Shown here piece by piece: positions 1-8,794 of a stretch of 64,000 nucleotides of DNA; the stretch's first letter is position 1, and each line of letters opens with the position of its first letter. Source of the DNA: an uncultured Clostridia bacterium (GTDB lineage Bacteria > Bacillota > Clostridia > Christensenellales > Pumilibacteraceae); assembly GCA_934270565.1 (NCBI GenBank), contig CAKQPR010000004.1, forward strand, positions 60,590 through 124,589, given 5' to 3'. The position numbers were made by a program, and so were the translations under genes. Under the pieces are notes generated by a model. The model was not told the DNA's origin, ran no database searches, and saw nothing but the letters and a program-made list of their open reading frames with translations.

Positions 1-1070
1 AGATAGCCGCGCTCGAAGGCGGCGCGGGCGCAATGCTCACCTCGAGCGGTCAGGCGGCTTCTTTTCTTTCGATACTCAACATAGCGACGGCGGGCGATCA
101 TATCATTGCTTCCACCGACATTTACGGCGGTACGACCAACCTTCTCGCCGTTACGCTGAAAAAAATCGGTATAGACGTCACTCTGATGAAACTCGACGAT
201 CTCGAAGAGGTGGAAAAGGCGATCCGCCCGAACACCAAGGCGATTTTCGGCGAAACGCTCGCAAACCCCGCGCTTACCGTGCTCGATATTCAGCCCCTCG
301 CTAAGCTCGCTCACAAACATAAGATCCCGCTCATCGTGGACAATACTTTCGCTACGCCCTGTCTTTGCCGCCCGCTCGAGTGGGGCGCCGATATCGTTGT
401 TCACTCGACCAGCAAATACCTCGACGGACACGCGGTCGCGCTCGGCGGCGTAATCGTGGACGGCGGCAAATTCGACTGGGAAAAGAGCGGCAAATTCGAC
501 TGTCTCGTTCAGCCCGACGAAAGCTATCACGGACTGAGCTATACCAAGACTTTCGGAAACGCCGCGTATATCGTCAAAGCCCGCGTACAGCTTATGCGCG
601 ACCTCGGCTCGACCCCCTCGCCGATGAACGCGTTCCTGCTCGACCTCGGAATCCAGACCCTCCACCTTCGTATGGAGCGCCATTCCGAAAACGCGCTCGC
701 CGTCGCGAAATACCTCTCCCGCCACCCGAAAGTGAAAAGCGTGACGTACCCCGCGCTCGAAAGCGACAAGGGTTACGAACTTTGCAACAAGTACCTCGGC
801 GGCAAGGGCAGCGGAGTAATAAGCTTCGAGCTCGGCTCGTACGAAGCCTGCGTTAAGTTTATGGATTCGCTCCGTCTCGCCGCAATCGTCGTTCACGTCG
901 CGGACGCGCGCACGGGCGTTCTTCACCCCGCGTCGTCCACGCACCGCCAGCTCACCGACGAGCAGCTCGTCGCCGCCGGCATAAGCAAAGGAACGGTAAG
1001 GCTCAGCGTCGGTATCGAAAACGCCGACGATATTATCGCGGATCTGGCGCAGGCGCTCGTGAACGCGTAA
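1..1070 (+). CDS. O-acetylhomoserine aminocarboxypropyltransferase (sulfhydrylase), 5' end outside window
   Basis: The reading frame is open from base 3, so the N-terminus lies upstream of the window. The visible part is a Cys/Met-metabolism PLP-dependent enzyme (fold type I). The PLP lysine is in the motif VHSTSKYLDGH, and the cofactor aspartate region reads PLIVDNTFATP. The C-terminal ADARTGVLHPASSTHRQL stretch is typical of O-acetylhomoserine sulfhydrylases, which make homocysteine from O-acetylhomoserine and sulfide in the cytoplasm. A cystathionine gamma-synthase or lyase is less likely, because the HPASSTHRQL region favours the sulfhydrylase branch. The next gene follows after 12 bases, so the two are probably cotranscribed. 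Confidence 0.9.
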   Translation, partial: IAALEGGAGAMLTSSGQAASFLSILNIATAGDHIIASTDIYGGTTNLLAVTLKKIGIDVTLMKLDDLEEVEKAIRPNTKAIFGETLANPALTVLDIQPLAKLAHKHKIPLIVDNTFATPCLCRPLEWGADIVVHSTSKYLDGHAVALGGVIVDGGKFDWEKSGKFDCLVQPDESYHGLSYTKTFGNAAYIVKARVQLMRDLGSTPSPMNAFLLDLGIQTLHLRMERHSENALAVAKYLSRHPKVKSVTYPALESDKGYELCNKYLGGKGSGVISFELGSYEACVKFMDSLRLAAIVVHVADARTGVLHPASSTHRQLTDEQLVAAGISKGTVRLSVGIENADDIIADLAQALVNA

Positions 1071-1082
1071 AAGGAGACCGAT

Positions 1083-2111
1083 TTGAAACAGGACGCTTTT
1101 CGGAAAATAAGCGAGCAGACGGGGCTCGAATTCGCCGTCTGGCTCGGCTACGGCGAGCTTTTGTACGCCACGCAAGGCTTCGACGTCGCTTTCCGCAACA
1201 TAAAAACGAGCGAAACGGGCGTCGATCGGGCATCGGGCGTTGCTTGCGCGCGCTCCAAAACCCGCTCGGGCGACGTTCTCGTAGCCGTCAAAGGCGTGGG
1301 CACAACCGAAAGTAACTATGCCCGCATAATCGCCGAGCTCGTCGAACCTGCCGAAACGCCGGGCAGAAAAGATCCCGCGGACAAGCTGAAACTACTTCTT
1401 ATCGGTGAACTCGACGGAGTGAGGGAAAATATCCTGCGCGAAGATTATTCGGATTTTTCGTTCAACCATTACGCAATGTGCGTTCGGGGCGACAAACGCG
1501 TTATAAAACCCGTCCGCGCGTTCCTCACCGCAATGTGCGAAAAGAACGATATCGTAGTCGAAACGAGCGAAAATATGCTCGCGTACTTCCGCGAGGTCGT
1601 GCCCGACGACGAATACAGCTCGGCTACCGAATTCGCTTCGGTACTGTACGAAAACGCGCGCGAAGAGGTCCGTAAAGACTTCGACGTCGCGGTAGTGGGC
1701 ACCGTCCGCTCGTTCGACGAATTCCGCGAGAGTTACTCGAAAATGCTTTTTACTCTCGAAACGGGCAAGAAAGTCTCGCCCGCGAGCGGCGTTTACGCAT
1801 ACAAGGACTACGTTCTTTATAAGATCCTCGGCGATCAACCCAAAGAAAAGCTCGAAAAATACCGCGATTCGCTCATCGAAAAGAACTGCGCCGCGATCAT
1901 CGCCGATCCCGAGCTTATGGAAACCGCCGAAGCGTTCATGAACAATTCGCTCAACGTATCCGAAACGGGGCGCAATATGTATATACATCGTAATACGCTC
2001 ATTTATCGGCTCGATAAAATCGAAAAGGAGTCGGGGCTCAATCTGCGCTCGTTCAACGACGCGGTGCTGCTCAGACTCATAAACACGCTTATAAAACTCA
2101 CCGAAAAATAA
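1083..2111 (+). CDS. PucR/CdaR-family helix-turn-helix transcriptional regulator
   Basis: A 342-residue protein whose last ~60 residues form the PucR C-terminal helix-turn-helix (TGRNMYIHRNTLIYRLDKIE), the DNA-binding unit of CdaR/PucR-type activators. The middle (about 170-270) resembles the degenerate GGDEF-like domain of CdaR regulators. The N-terminal ~100 residues are a sensor part I cannot assign. It starts at TTG, chosen because AAGGAG lies at the right distance and no ATG fits better. It is 12 bases after the sulfhydrylase gene, so it may respond to a sulfur or methionine signal, but that is inference from position only. Confidence 0.8.
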   Translation: MKQDAFRKISEQTGLEFAVWLGYGELLYATQGFDVAFRNIKTSETGVDRASGVACARSKTRSGDVLVAVKGVGTTESNYARIIAELVEPAETPGRKDPADKLKLLLIGELDGVRENILREDYSDFSFNHYAMCVRGDKRVIKPVRAFLTAMCEKNDIVVETSENMLAYFREVVPDDEYSSATEFASVLYENAREEVRKDFDVAVVGTVRSFDEFRESYSKMLFTLETGKKVSPASGVYAYKDYVLYKILGDQPKEKLEKYRDSLIEKNCAAIIADPELMETAEAFMNNSLNVSETGRNMYIHRNTLIYRLDKIEKESGLNLRSFNDAVLLRLINTLIKLTEK

Positions 2112-2126
2112 CGAGGAGGTAAAAAT

Positions 2127-2390
2127 ATGAAAGAAATCGTTATCGAAGTAGAAGGAATGCGCTGCGGTATGTGCGAAAGCCACGTTTGCGACGCCATACG
2201 CCGCGCGAGCGAGAAGGTTAAAAAAGTTACCGCTTCGCACCTTAAAAACAACGCCGTCGTAATCGCCGAGGACGAGCTCGAGCCCGAAATTCTCACCGCC
2301 GCGATCGCCGCGCAGGGTTACGGAGTAGGCGCGGTTTCCGAAAAGCCTTACGAGAAAAAGGGTTTCTTTGCGAAACTGTTCAAAAAATAA
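2127..2390 (+). CDS. Heavy-metal-associated (HMA) domain protein, CopZ-like
   Basis: An 87-residue protein with one HMA domain. The metal-binding loop is GMRCGMC, with Cys14 and Cys17 as the CxxC pair and the usual V-x-V-x-GM lead-in. The C-terminus (EKKGFFAKLFKK) is basic and amphipathic, so it might touch the membrane or a partner. Family members carry Cu(I) or other soft metals to P-type ATPases or regulators. No copper ATPase is nearby, so the partner is unknown. The RBS is GAGGAGG, 8 bases before ATG. It is the last gene of the first transcription unit and is followed by a strong terminator. Confidence 0.85.
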   Translation: MKEIVIEVEGMRCGMCESHVCDAIRRASEKVKKVTASHLKNNAVVIAEDELEPEILTAAIAAQGYGVGAVSEKPYEKKGFFAKLFKK

Positions 2391-2420
2391 GCCTCGAAAA
2401 CGCTTTATAGCGCGCTTTTC

Positions 2421-2453
2421 CCGTCCGGAGAATTACGCTTCGGGCGGTTTTTT
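2421..2453 (+). terminator. Rho-independent terminator after the HMA gene
   Basis: A 10-bp stem (2421-2430 with 2438-2447, two G-U pairs), 7-base loop AATTACG, then six T. It closes the sulfhydrylase-regulator-HMA unit. Confidence 0.85.
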
Positions 2454-2569
2454 ACGCCGTACTCCGAATAAAAATACACGTTTTATAAATAATTATTCGG
2501 CGCGACCGTCTCACCCGATTTTATGCCGATAAATAAGATAAAAAACGAATAAAAATACACCCGAAACGG

Positions 2570-2598
2570 TTGAAAAAAATAGCGGAATATGGTATAAT
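2570..2598 (+). promoter_or_regulatory. Housekeeping promoter for the topoisomerase operon
   Basis: TTGAAA at 2570-2575 and TATAAT at 2593-2598, with a 17-base spacer. This is a near-consensus sigma-A promoter about 45 bases upstream of the subunit B start. The 100 bases before it are AT-rich, which could act as an UP-type element. Confidence 0.85.
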
Positions 2599-2643
2599 TA
2601 AACGAGGAAACAAAACCGAAATCTAACGAAAAACGGAGGAGAA

Positions 2644-4593
2644 ATGGCTAACCATTACAATGCCGGAGACATTCAGGTACTCGAAGGGCTTGACGCGGTC
2701 CGCGTCAGACCGGGTATGTATATCGGCTCGACGGGCGCGCGCGGACTTCATCATATTTTGTGGGAAATCGTGGACAACGGTATGGACGAGGTGGCTAACG
2801 GCTACGGCGACACCATACGCGTTACGCTTCACGCCGACGGAACGGCGACGGTCGAGGACAACGGGCGAGGTATACCCGTCGATATTCACCCGCAGATGAA
2901 AGTCAGCGGCGTGGAAGTCGTATTCACTCAGCTTCACGCGGGCGGCAAGTTCGACAACAGCAACTATTCGCACTCCGGCGGACTTCACGGCGTGGGCGCT
3001 TCGGTCACGAACGCGCTTTCGCGTTGGCTCAACGTCGAAGTTTACAAGAACGGCACGACTTACGCCATGAGCTTCGAGTCGGTCGAACGCGACGGAAAAG
3101 TCCACGGCGGCACGGTGAAATCGCACCTCGTCGATACCAAAGTAAAGACCACGCACACGGGCACTAAAATTACCTTTATGCCCGACGACCGCATTTTCGA
3201 AACGGTCAAATTCAATACCGATACGGTGCGCCGCCGTCTCAAAGAACTCGCGTTTCTCAACAGGGGCGCGCACATTTTCCTTACCGACGAGCGCGTCGCG
3301 TTCGGCAACGGCTTCTACACGCAGGAATTCTTCTACGAGGGCGGTATATCCGATTTCGTCCGCGACCTCAACGAGACGAAAACGCCCGCGTTCCCCGATC
3401 CGATTCTGATCGAGGGCGAGGCGAACGGAATTTCCGCCGAAGTCGCGCTTCAGTATACCGACGCTTACACCGAAAATATCTTCTCTTACGTCAACAATAT
3501 TCCCACGACCGAGGGAGGCACTCACGAAACGGGCTTCAAAACCGCGCTCACCAAAGTGCTCAACGACTGGGCGCGCCGGCTCGGAATACTCAAGGACAAG
3601 GACCCGAACCTTCTCGGCGACGACTTCCGCGAAGGTCTTACCGCCGTGCTGTCCGTGAAAATGCAGCAGGTCCAGTTCGAAGGTCAGACCAAAACGAAGC
3701 TTGGCAATACCGAAGCCAAGCTCGCCCTCGACTCGATCGTGAGCACCGAGCTTAGCGCGTACTTCGAAAAAAATCAGAATATCGCCGAAATCGCCGTCAA
3801 GAAGGGCGTTCTCGCCGCAAAAGTCCGCGAAGCCGCGCGCAAAGAAAAAGAGCTTACCCGCGCGAAAAACAGTATCGACAACTTCAATACCGTCGGCAAA
3901 CTCAAAAGCTGCACGGGCAGAAAACCCGAAAACAACGAACTCTTCATCGTCGAGGGCGACTCCGCAGGCGGCACTTGCTCGCAGGCGAGAAACCGCTCGT
4001 TTCAGGCGGTGCTTCCCCTTCGAGGCAAACCGCTCAACGCCGAGAAAAAGCGTATCGATCAGGTGCTTGCGAACGAGGAAATCCGCACGCTCATATCCGC
4101 GCTCGGAGCGGGTCTCGGAGAGGACTTCGATATCGACAACTTAAAGTATCACAAAGTCGTTATCCTGTCCGATGCGGATCAGGACGGCTTCCATATCCGC
4201 GCGATCCTTCTCACGTTCTTCTTCCGCTATATGCGCGAGCTGATCAACGCAGGTCACGTCTATATCGGCTTGCCGCCGCTTTACCGCATCTCAAAGCGCG
4301 ACCGCACCGAGTACGTCTACGACGACGTAGCGCTCGACAAGATGAAAAAGGAAATGGGCAAGGGCGCGGAAATTCAGCGCTACAAGGGCTTGGGCGAAAT
4401 GAACGCCGATCAGCTCTGGGACACCACGCTCGACCCGAACAAACGCAAGATGGTTCAGGTAACTATCGAGGACGCCGCCGAAGCCGAACGGCTCGTAAGC
4501 GTGCTTATGGGCGACGCCGCCGAACCCCGCCGCAACTATATCACCGAACACGCCAACTTCAATAAGGAAGACTCCTTCCTTAATATGATTTAA
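2644..4593 (+). CDS. Type IIA DNA topoisomerase subunit B (GyrB/ParE family)
   Basis: A 649-residue ATPase/TOPRIM subunit. The GHKL ATP site is visible as EIVDNGMDE, DNGRGIP and GGLHGVGAS. The TOPRIM domain has EGDSAGG and DADQDG (DADVDG in most GyrB), then the C-terminal QRYKGLGEMN. With the downstream A subunit it forms the heterotetramer that passes one duplex through another using ATP. The length fits both GyrB and ParE of Bacillota. I leave the name open because the partner lacks a GyrA box (see next entry). The RBS is CGGAGGAG before ATG, and the gene is driven by the promoter at 2570. Confidence 0.93.
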   Translation: MANHYNAGDIQVLEGLDAVRVRPGMYIGSTGARGLHHILWEIVDNGMDEVANGYGDTIRVTLHADGTATVEDNGRGIPVDIHPQMKVSGVEVVFTQLHAGGKFDNSNYSHSGGLHGVGASVTNALSRWLNVEVYKNGTTYAMSFESVERDGKVHGGTVKSHLVDTKVKTTHTGTKITFMPDDRIFETVKFNTDTVRRRLKELAFLNRGAHIFLTDERVAFGNGFYTQEFFYEGGISDFVRDLNETKTPAFPDPILIEGEANGISAEVALQYTDAYTENIFSYVNNIPTTEGGTHETGFKTALTKVLNDWARRLGILKDKDPNLLGDDFREGLTAVLSVKMQQVQFEGQTKTKLGNTEAKLALDSIVSTELSAYFEKNQNIAEIAVKKGVLAAKVREAARKEKELTRAKNSIDNFNTVGKLKSCTGRKPENNELFIVEGDSAGGTCSQARNRSFQAVLPLRGKPLNAEKKRIDQVLANEEIRTLISALGAGLGEDFDIDNLKYHKVVILSDADQDGFHIRAILLTFFFRYMRELINAGHVYIGLPPLYRISKRDRTEYVYDDVALDKMKKEMGKGAEIQRYKGLGEMNADQLWDTTLDPNKRKMVQVTIEDAAEAERLVSVLMGDAAEPRRNYITEHANFNKEDSFLNMI

Positions 4594-4603
4594 GGAGAGA
4601 GGA

Positions 4604-7039
4604 ATGGAAGACAGAAACGACATTATCGTAAAAACAATGGAAGACGTAATGCACGAGAGTATGATTCCGTACTCGGAGTGCGTTATTCTCGACCGTGCGC
4701 TGCCGCGCGTCGAGGACGGTCTCAAACCCGTTCAGAGAAGAATTCTTTTCGATATGAACGAGCTCGGGCTCGCCCCCGACCGCCCGTACAAAAAATGCGC
4801 GCGCGTAGTCGGCGACTGCATGGGTAAATATCACCCGCACGGCGACAGTTCGGTTTATCAGGCGCTCGTCAGAATGGCTCAGCCGTTCAATATGAGCGCG
4901 ACTCTCGTCGAAGGACAGGGAAACTTCGGCGATATCGACGGAAACGGCGCCGCGGCTATGCGTTACACAGAATGCCGCCTCACGCCGCTCGCAATGGAAA
5001 TGCTCCGCGATATGGGCACGCCCAACGACGAAATCGTGCGCTGGGGCTGCAACTTCGACGACACGCTTAAAGAACCCGAAATTCTCCCGAGCCGATTCCC
5101 GAACCTCTTAGTCAACGGCAGCAGCGGTATTGCGGTAGGACTTGCCACGAATATCCCGACCCACAACCTCGCCGAATGTATCGACGGAGCGGTCGCGCTT
5201 ATCGACAAGCCGCGTATTTCGCTTGCCGAAATGATGAAGTACATCAAAGGTCCGGACTTCCCGACCGGCGGTTACGTCATCGGCAAGGACGAGCTTTACC
5301 GCGCTTACGAGACGGGCAGAGGGAAGCTCGTAATGCGCGCGAAAACGCATATCGAAGCGGACGGAGACAAGCGGCTTATCGTCGTCGACGAGCTCCCGTA
5401 TCAGGTAAACAAAGCGACTTTGCTCGAATCGATTTCCAAGCTCCGCGAGGAGAAAAAAGGCGTGCTTATGGGCATAAGCGACATCGCCGACGAGTCCGAC
5501 CGCAACGGTATCCGCGCGGTTATCAAAGTCAAAAAGGACGCCGACCCGCACGCGATCTTAAAGCAGCTTTTCAAATCCACAAACCTTTCCACGTCGTTCG
5601 GCGTGAATATGGTCGCTATCGCCGAAGGCAAGCCGAAAACGCTCGGACTTCTGGATATTCTTCGCTATTACGTCGATTATCAGCGCACGTTCATAGTCAA
5701 GCGCACCAAATGCGAGCTCGACGCGTGCCGCCGCCGCGAGCATATTCTCGAAGGACTCGTTATCGCCGTCCGCAATATCGACGAGGTCGTGAAAATCATC
5801 AAGAATTCGCAGTCCACGACCGAAGCCCGCGAAAACTTGCGCGCGCGGTTCGGACTTTCTCAGATTCAGGCGGACGCGATCCTCGATCTTCGCCTTGCCC
5901 GCCTCACTCATCTCGAGGTCTACAAGCTCGAAAAAGAGCTCGCTCAGCTCCGCGATCGCATCGCCGAACTTCTCGCGATCCTCGCTTCCAAGCAAAAGCA
6001 GATGGAAGTCGTCAAGAACGAAATGCTCGCGATCAAGCGCAACTTCAAATCTCCCCGCCGTTCGGTGATTCTCGCCGAAGAAAAGGATTATAAGGTGGAG
6101 GACAAAACCGCCGCCCGTCAGCCGGTTGACAGTTGCGTGGTTTGCCACAACGTTCTGGGACAGCTCAAACGTATGACGGTCCGTTCGTTCGGAATGAGCG
6201 CGCGTTGCTTCGGCGACCGCACCACCGCAAACGAAATCTGCAACTGTATCGTCAACGCGAGCGGCGTAGAGCGCGTAATGTGCTTTACTTCGGCGGGAAA
6301 CTGCTATAAAATCGACGTCGCGGATATTCCCGAAGCGCGCTGGGGCGAAAAGGGCGCGCCGCTTAAAAAGGTTTGTCCGGAAGCGGGCGAGAACGAAAAA
6401 GTTCTGTATATCATGCCCCTCACCGAAAAAATGCCCAAAGGCAACGCGCTGTTCTATACCGCGCAGGGAATGGTTAAAAAGACCTCGTGGAGCGAATACA
6501 ACGTCGCGAAATCCTCCTTTCAGGCAATCAAGCTCAAAGACGGCGACCGCGTAATCGGTATCGAAACCGAAACCGCCGAACGTTCGCTTCTGTTTGTCAG
6601 CCGCGACGGTATGTGCCTCAACGCGGATATGAACGATATTCCCGCACAGGGCAGAGTTTCGGGCGGCGTAAAGGGCATAAACCTCCGCGAAGGCGACGAA
6701 TGCGTTTTCACCGGTCAGGTTTCCGACGCCGGCGAAATAGTGGTAGTTACCGACAAGGCGTGCGCGAAACGCGTGATTATCGCCGATATAGACGTAATGG
6801 CGCGCTACCGCAAGGGCGTGAAATTAGTCGATCTAAAGGGTACTAACGGCAATTCCGTCGTGTTCGCAAGCTACGTCACCGAGCCTTACGATATCGTCAT
6901 CAAAGTGGACGACGATTACCTGTCATGCTTCAATACCGAAGCGCTCCGTATCGAATCCCGCTCGAGCACCGGCAAATCCCTCGTCAAAGGCAAAGTCCGC
7001 GTCGAAGAAGTCTATATCTACAAAACCGAAACAATGTAA
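4604..7039 (+). CDS. Type IIA DNA topoisomerase subunit A (GyrA/ParC family)
   Basis: An 811-residue DNA-cleaving subunit, 10 bases after subunit B and clearly its partner. The catalytic tyrosine is Tyr121 in AAMRYTECRL. The quinolone region reads HPHGDSSVYQALVRMAQ: the Ser83 equivalent is kept, but the acidic Asp87/Glu84 equivalent is Gln86. The C-terminal third is a beta-pinwheel with repeated blades. I cannot find the canonical QRRGGKG GyrA box at its usual place in blade 1; only a looser AQGRVSGGVKG occurs later. This argues for a topoisomerase IV-like decatenase or a second clostridial type IIA enzyme rather than a standard gyrase. Confidence 0.92.
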   Translation: MEDRNDIIVKTMEDVMHESMIPYSECVILDRALPRVEDGLKPVQRRILFDMNELGLAPDRPYKKCARVVGDCMGKYHPHGDSSVYQALVRMAQPFNMSATLVEGQGNFGDIDGNGAAAMRYTECRLTPLAMEMLRDMGTPNDEIVRWGCNFDDTLKEPEILPSRFPNLLVNGSSGIAVGLATNIPTHNLAECIDGAVALIDKPRISLAEMMKYIKGPDFPTGGYVIGKDELYRAYETGRGKLVMRAKTHIEADGDKRLIVVDELPYQVNKATLLESISKLREEKKGVLMGISDIADESDRNGIRAVIKVKKDADPHAILKQLFKSTNLSTSFGVNMVAIAEGKPKTLGLLDILRYYVDYQRTFIVKRTKCELDACRRREHILEGLVIAVRNIDEVVKIIKNSQSTTEARENLRARFGLSQIQADAILDLRLARLTHLEVYKLEKELAQLRDRIAELLAILASKQKQMEVVKNEMLAIKRNFKSPRRSVILAEEKDYKVEDKTAARQPVDSCVVCHNVLGQLKRMTVRSFGMSARCFGDRTTANEICNCIVNASGVERVMCFTSAGNCYKIDVADIPEARWGEKGAPLKKVCPEAGENEKVLYIMPLTEKMPKGNALFYTAQGMVKKTSWSEYNVAKSSFQAIKLKDGDRVIGIETETAERSLLFVSRDGMCLNADMNDIPAQGRVSGGVKGINLREGDECVFTGQVSDAGEIVVVTDKACAKRVIIADIDVMARYRKGVKLVDLKGTNGNSVVFASYVTEPYDIVIKVDDDYLSCFNTEALRIESRSSTGKSLVKGKVRVEEVYIYKTETM

Positions 7040-7053
7040 AACGGAAAACTGCA

Positions 7054-8601
7054 ATGAGTATACTGAAAATCAACGGATTAAGTCACAATTACGACGGCAA
7101 AGTGCTGTTCAAGAACGCGGATCTTACGATAAACAACGGCGAACACGTCGGTATCGTAGGGCTTAACGGCGCGGGCAAATCGACTTTCATCAACATCATC
7201 GCGCACAACGTTTCGCAGGACGAAGGCGAGGTGATCTGGCTGAACGGTATCCGTTACGGTTACCTCGATCAGCACGCGGACATCGACCGCACGCAAACGG
7301 TTATGGAGTATCTCCAGACCGCGTTCACGCGGCTTTACGAGCTCGACGCGAAACTTCAGAAGCTTTACGAAGAAATGGGCTCGGTTACGGACGAAAAGGA
7401 ACTCGACCGTATGATAACGCGCTCCAACCGTATGCTCGAAGAGCTCACGACCGCGGGGTTTTACGACCTCGACGCGCAGATCAAGAAGGTCGCGAACGGG
7501 CTCGGCGTAAACGCGTTCGGATACGATACGGTTATCGGAACGCTTTCGGGCGGGCAGCGCGCCAAGCTTATGCTCAGTAAGCTGATCCTCGAAGACCTCG
7601 ACGTAATGCTTCTCGACGAGCCGACGAACTTCCTCGACGTCGAGCATATCGACTGGCTCACGAAATATCTCAATTCGCTCGACAAAACGTTTATGGTAAT
7701 TTCGCACGACACTGACTTTCTCAACGGCGTGTGCAAGTACGTCGTCAGTATCGAGAACGGCTCGATCCGCAAATACACCGGCAATTACGATCAGTTCCTC
7801 GTCGCCCACGAAATGGCGGTCAAGCAGTACGCGGAGGACTATAATCGCCAGCAAGCCGAAATCAAAAAGATGCAGGACTACATCGACCGCAACAAAGCCC
7901 GCGCCGCCACTGCGGGTATGGCGAACAGTCGCAAAAAAATGCTCGACCGCATCGAAGTCATGGAAAAGCCGACCGCCGCGCTCGAAGCGCATTTCGATTT
8001 TCCGTGCGTTTTTCTCAACACCAAAGATATGCTCAACGTGCGCGACCTCGAAGTCGGCTACGACCGCGTTCTGCTTCCGCCCATCAACTTCAACATGCGC
8101 GGCAACACCAAGCTGTGGGTGAGGGGCGCGAACGGTATCGGAAAAAGTACGATGCTAAAAACGCTTATGGGCGTGATCCCGCGTCTCAACGGCGACTACC
8201 GATTCCACATCGCGGCAAAGCCCGCGTACCTCGAACAGGATCCCGAATTCCGAAACAAAGCGATGACGCCTTACGACTATATTTCGGACTGCTTCCCGCG
8301 AATGGGCGCAAAGGAAATCCGCACTCAGCTATCCCGCGTCGGAATCCGCGGCGAAATGGCGCTCCGCCACATCTCGGATATGAGCGGCGGCGAGCAGGTC
8401 CGCATCCGCGTACTTACGATCATGAACGTGACTTCGAATATGCTTATCCTCGACGAGCCGACAAACCATCTCGACGTCAACGCAAAGCGCGTTCTTACCG
8501 AAGCTTTGCAGAAATACGAAGGCGCGATACTGCTGGTCAGCCACGAAAAGCAGTTCGCCGAAGCCGTGTGCGACGAGGTACTTGCGCTTAAAGAGTTGTA
8601 A
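7054..8601 (+). CDS. ABC-F family ATPase (duplicated ATP-binding cassettes)
   Basis: A 515-residue soluble protein with two ABC domains and no membrane segment. Walker A motifs are GLNGAGKST (about residue 36) and GANGIGKST. Signatures are LSGGQRAKL and MSGGEQVRI, and Walker B motifs are LLDEPTNFLD and LILDEPTNHLD. A charged helical linker between the cassettes matches the P-site tRNA interaction region of ABC-F translation factors. Members act on the ribosome; some protect it from antibiotics, but nothing here specifies that. The ATG at 7054 is chosen because the cassette starts immediately after it; the longer upstream frame only overlaps subunit A. The RBS is weak, which suggests coupling to the gene before. 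Confidence 0.9.
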   Translation: MSILKINGLSHNYDGKVLFKNADLTINNGEHVGIVGLNGAGKSTFINIIAHNVSQDEGEVIWLNGIRYGYLDQHADIDRTQTVMEYLQTAFTRLYELDAKLQKLYEEMGSVTDEKELDRMITRSNRMLEELTTAGFYDLDAQIKKVANGLGVNAFGYDTVIGTLSGGQRAKLMLSKLILEDLDVMLLDEPTNFLDVEHIDWLTKYLNSLDKTFMVISHDTDFLNGVCKYVVSIENGSIRKYTGNYDQFLVAHEMAVKQYAEDYNRQQAEIKKMQDYIDRNKARAATAGMANSRKKMLDRIEVMEKPTAALEAHFDFPCVFLNTKDMLNVRDLEVGYDRVLLPPINFNMRGNTKLWVRGANGIGKSTMLKTLMGVIPRLNGDYRFHIAAKPAYLEQDPEFRNKAMTPYDYISDCFPRMGAKEIRTQLSRVGIRGEMALRHISDMSGGEQVRIRVLTIMNVTSNMLILDEPTNHLDVNAKRVLTEALQKYEGAILLVSHEKQFAEAVCDEVLALKEL

Positions 8602-8606
8602 AAAAC

Positions 8607-8625
8607 GAAAACGTATACGTTTTTT
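8607..8625 (+). terminator. AT-rich palindromic terminator after the ABC-F gene
   Basis: The palindrome GAAAACGTATACGTTTT runs into a T tract. The stem is AT-rich, so it may be weak. A very similar ACGTATACG core occurs in the terminator at 29991-30017. Confidence 0.5.
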
Positions 8626-8646
8626 CGATACACGGCGCGAATTCGC

Positions 8647-8675
8647 TTGACGAAAAACCCGCCCCGTGCTATAAT
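8647..8675 (+). promoter_or_regulatory. Promoter for pnuC leader
   Basis: TTGACG at 8647-8652 and TATAAT at 8670-8675 with a 17-base spacer. Transcription should begin near 8682 and give a leader of about 110 bases before pnuC. Confidence 0.85.
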
Positions 8676-8681
8676 CGTTAC

Positions 8682-8794
8682 GAAATGAATATCTGCCACC
8701 GGGTAGAGAAGTGCAAAGCACCCATAGACGTGTCGTTAGGTCGTTGAAGACGCGTTTGCGGGTGCTTTTTCGAAGGAAAAACAAGGAGAAAACA
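8682..8794 (+). promoter_or_regulatory. Structured 5' leader with attenuator (candidate riboswitch) of pnuC
   Basis: The leader holds an intrinsic terminator. AAGCACCC (8716-8723) pairs with GGGTGCTT (8760-8767), enclosing a second stem ACGTGTC/GACGCGT, and is followed by a T run (8766-8770). An alternative small hairpin, GTGC-AAA-GCAC (8711-8721), uses the same 5' arm, so the two folds exclude each other. That is the layout of a transcription attenuator or small riboswitch. I do not recognise a TPP, FMN, NAD+ or preQ1 aptamer in it. Confidence 0.6.

Noticed and set aside
6925..7053. 43-codon N-terminal extension of the ABC-F protein
   Set aside because: It overlaps the topoisomerase gene in another frame and gives an arginine-rich peptide unrelated to ABC-F proteins.
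8682..8794. TPP or FMN riboswitch before pnuC
   Set aside because: The invariant blocks of those aptamers (for example CUGAGA in TPP) are absent, and the leader is too short for FMN.
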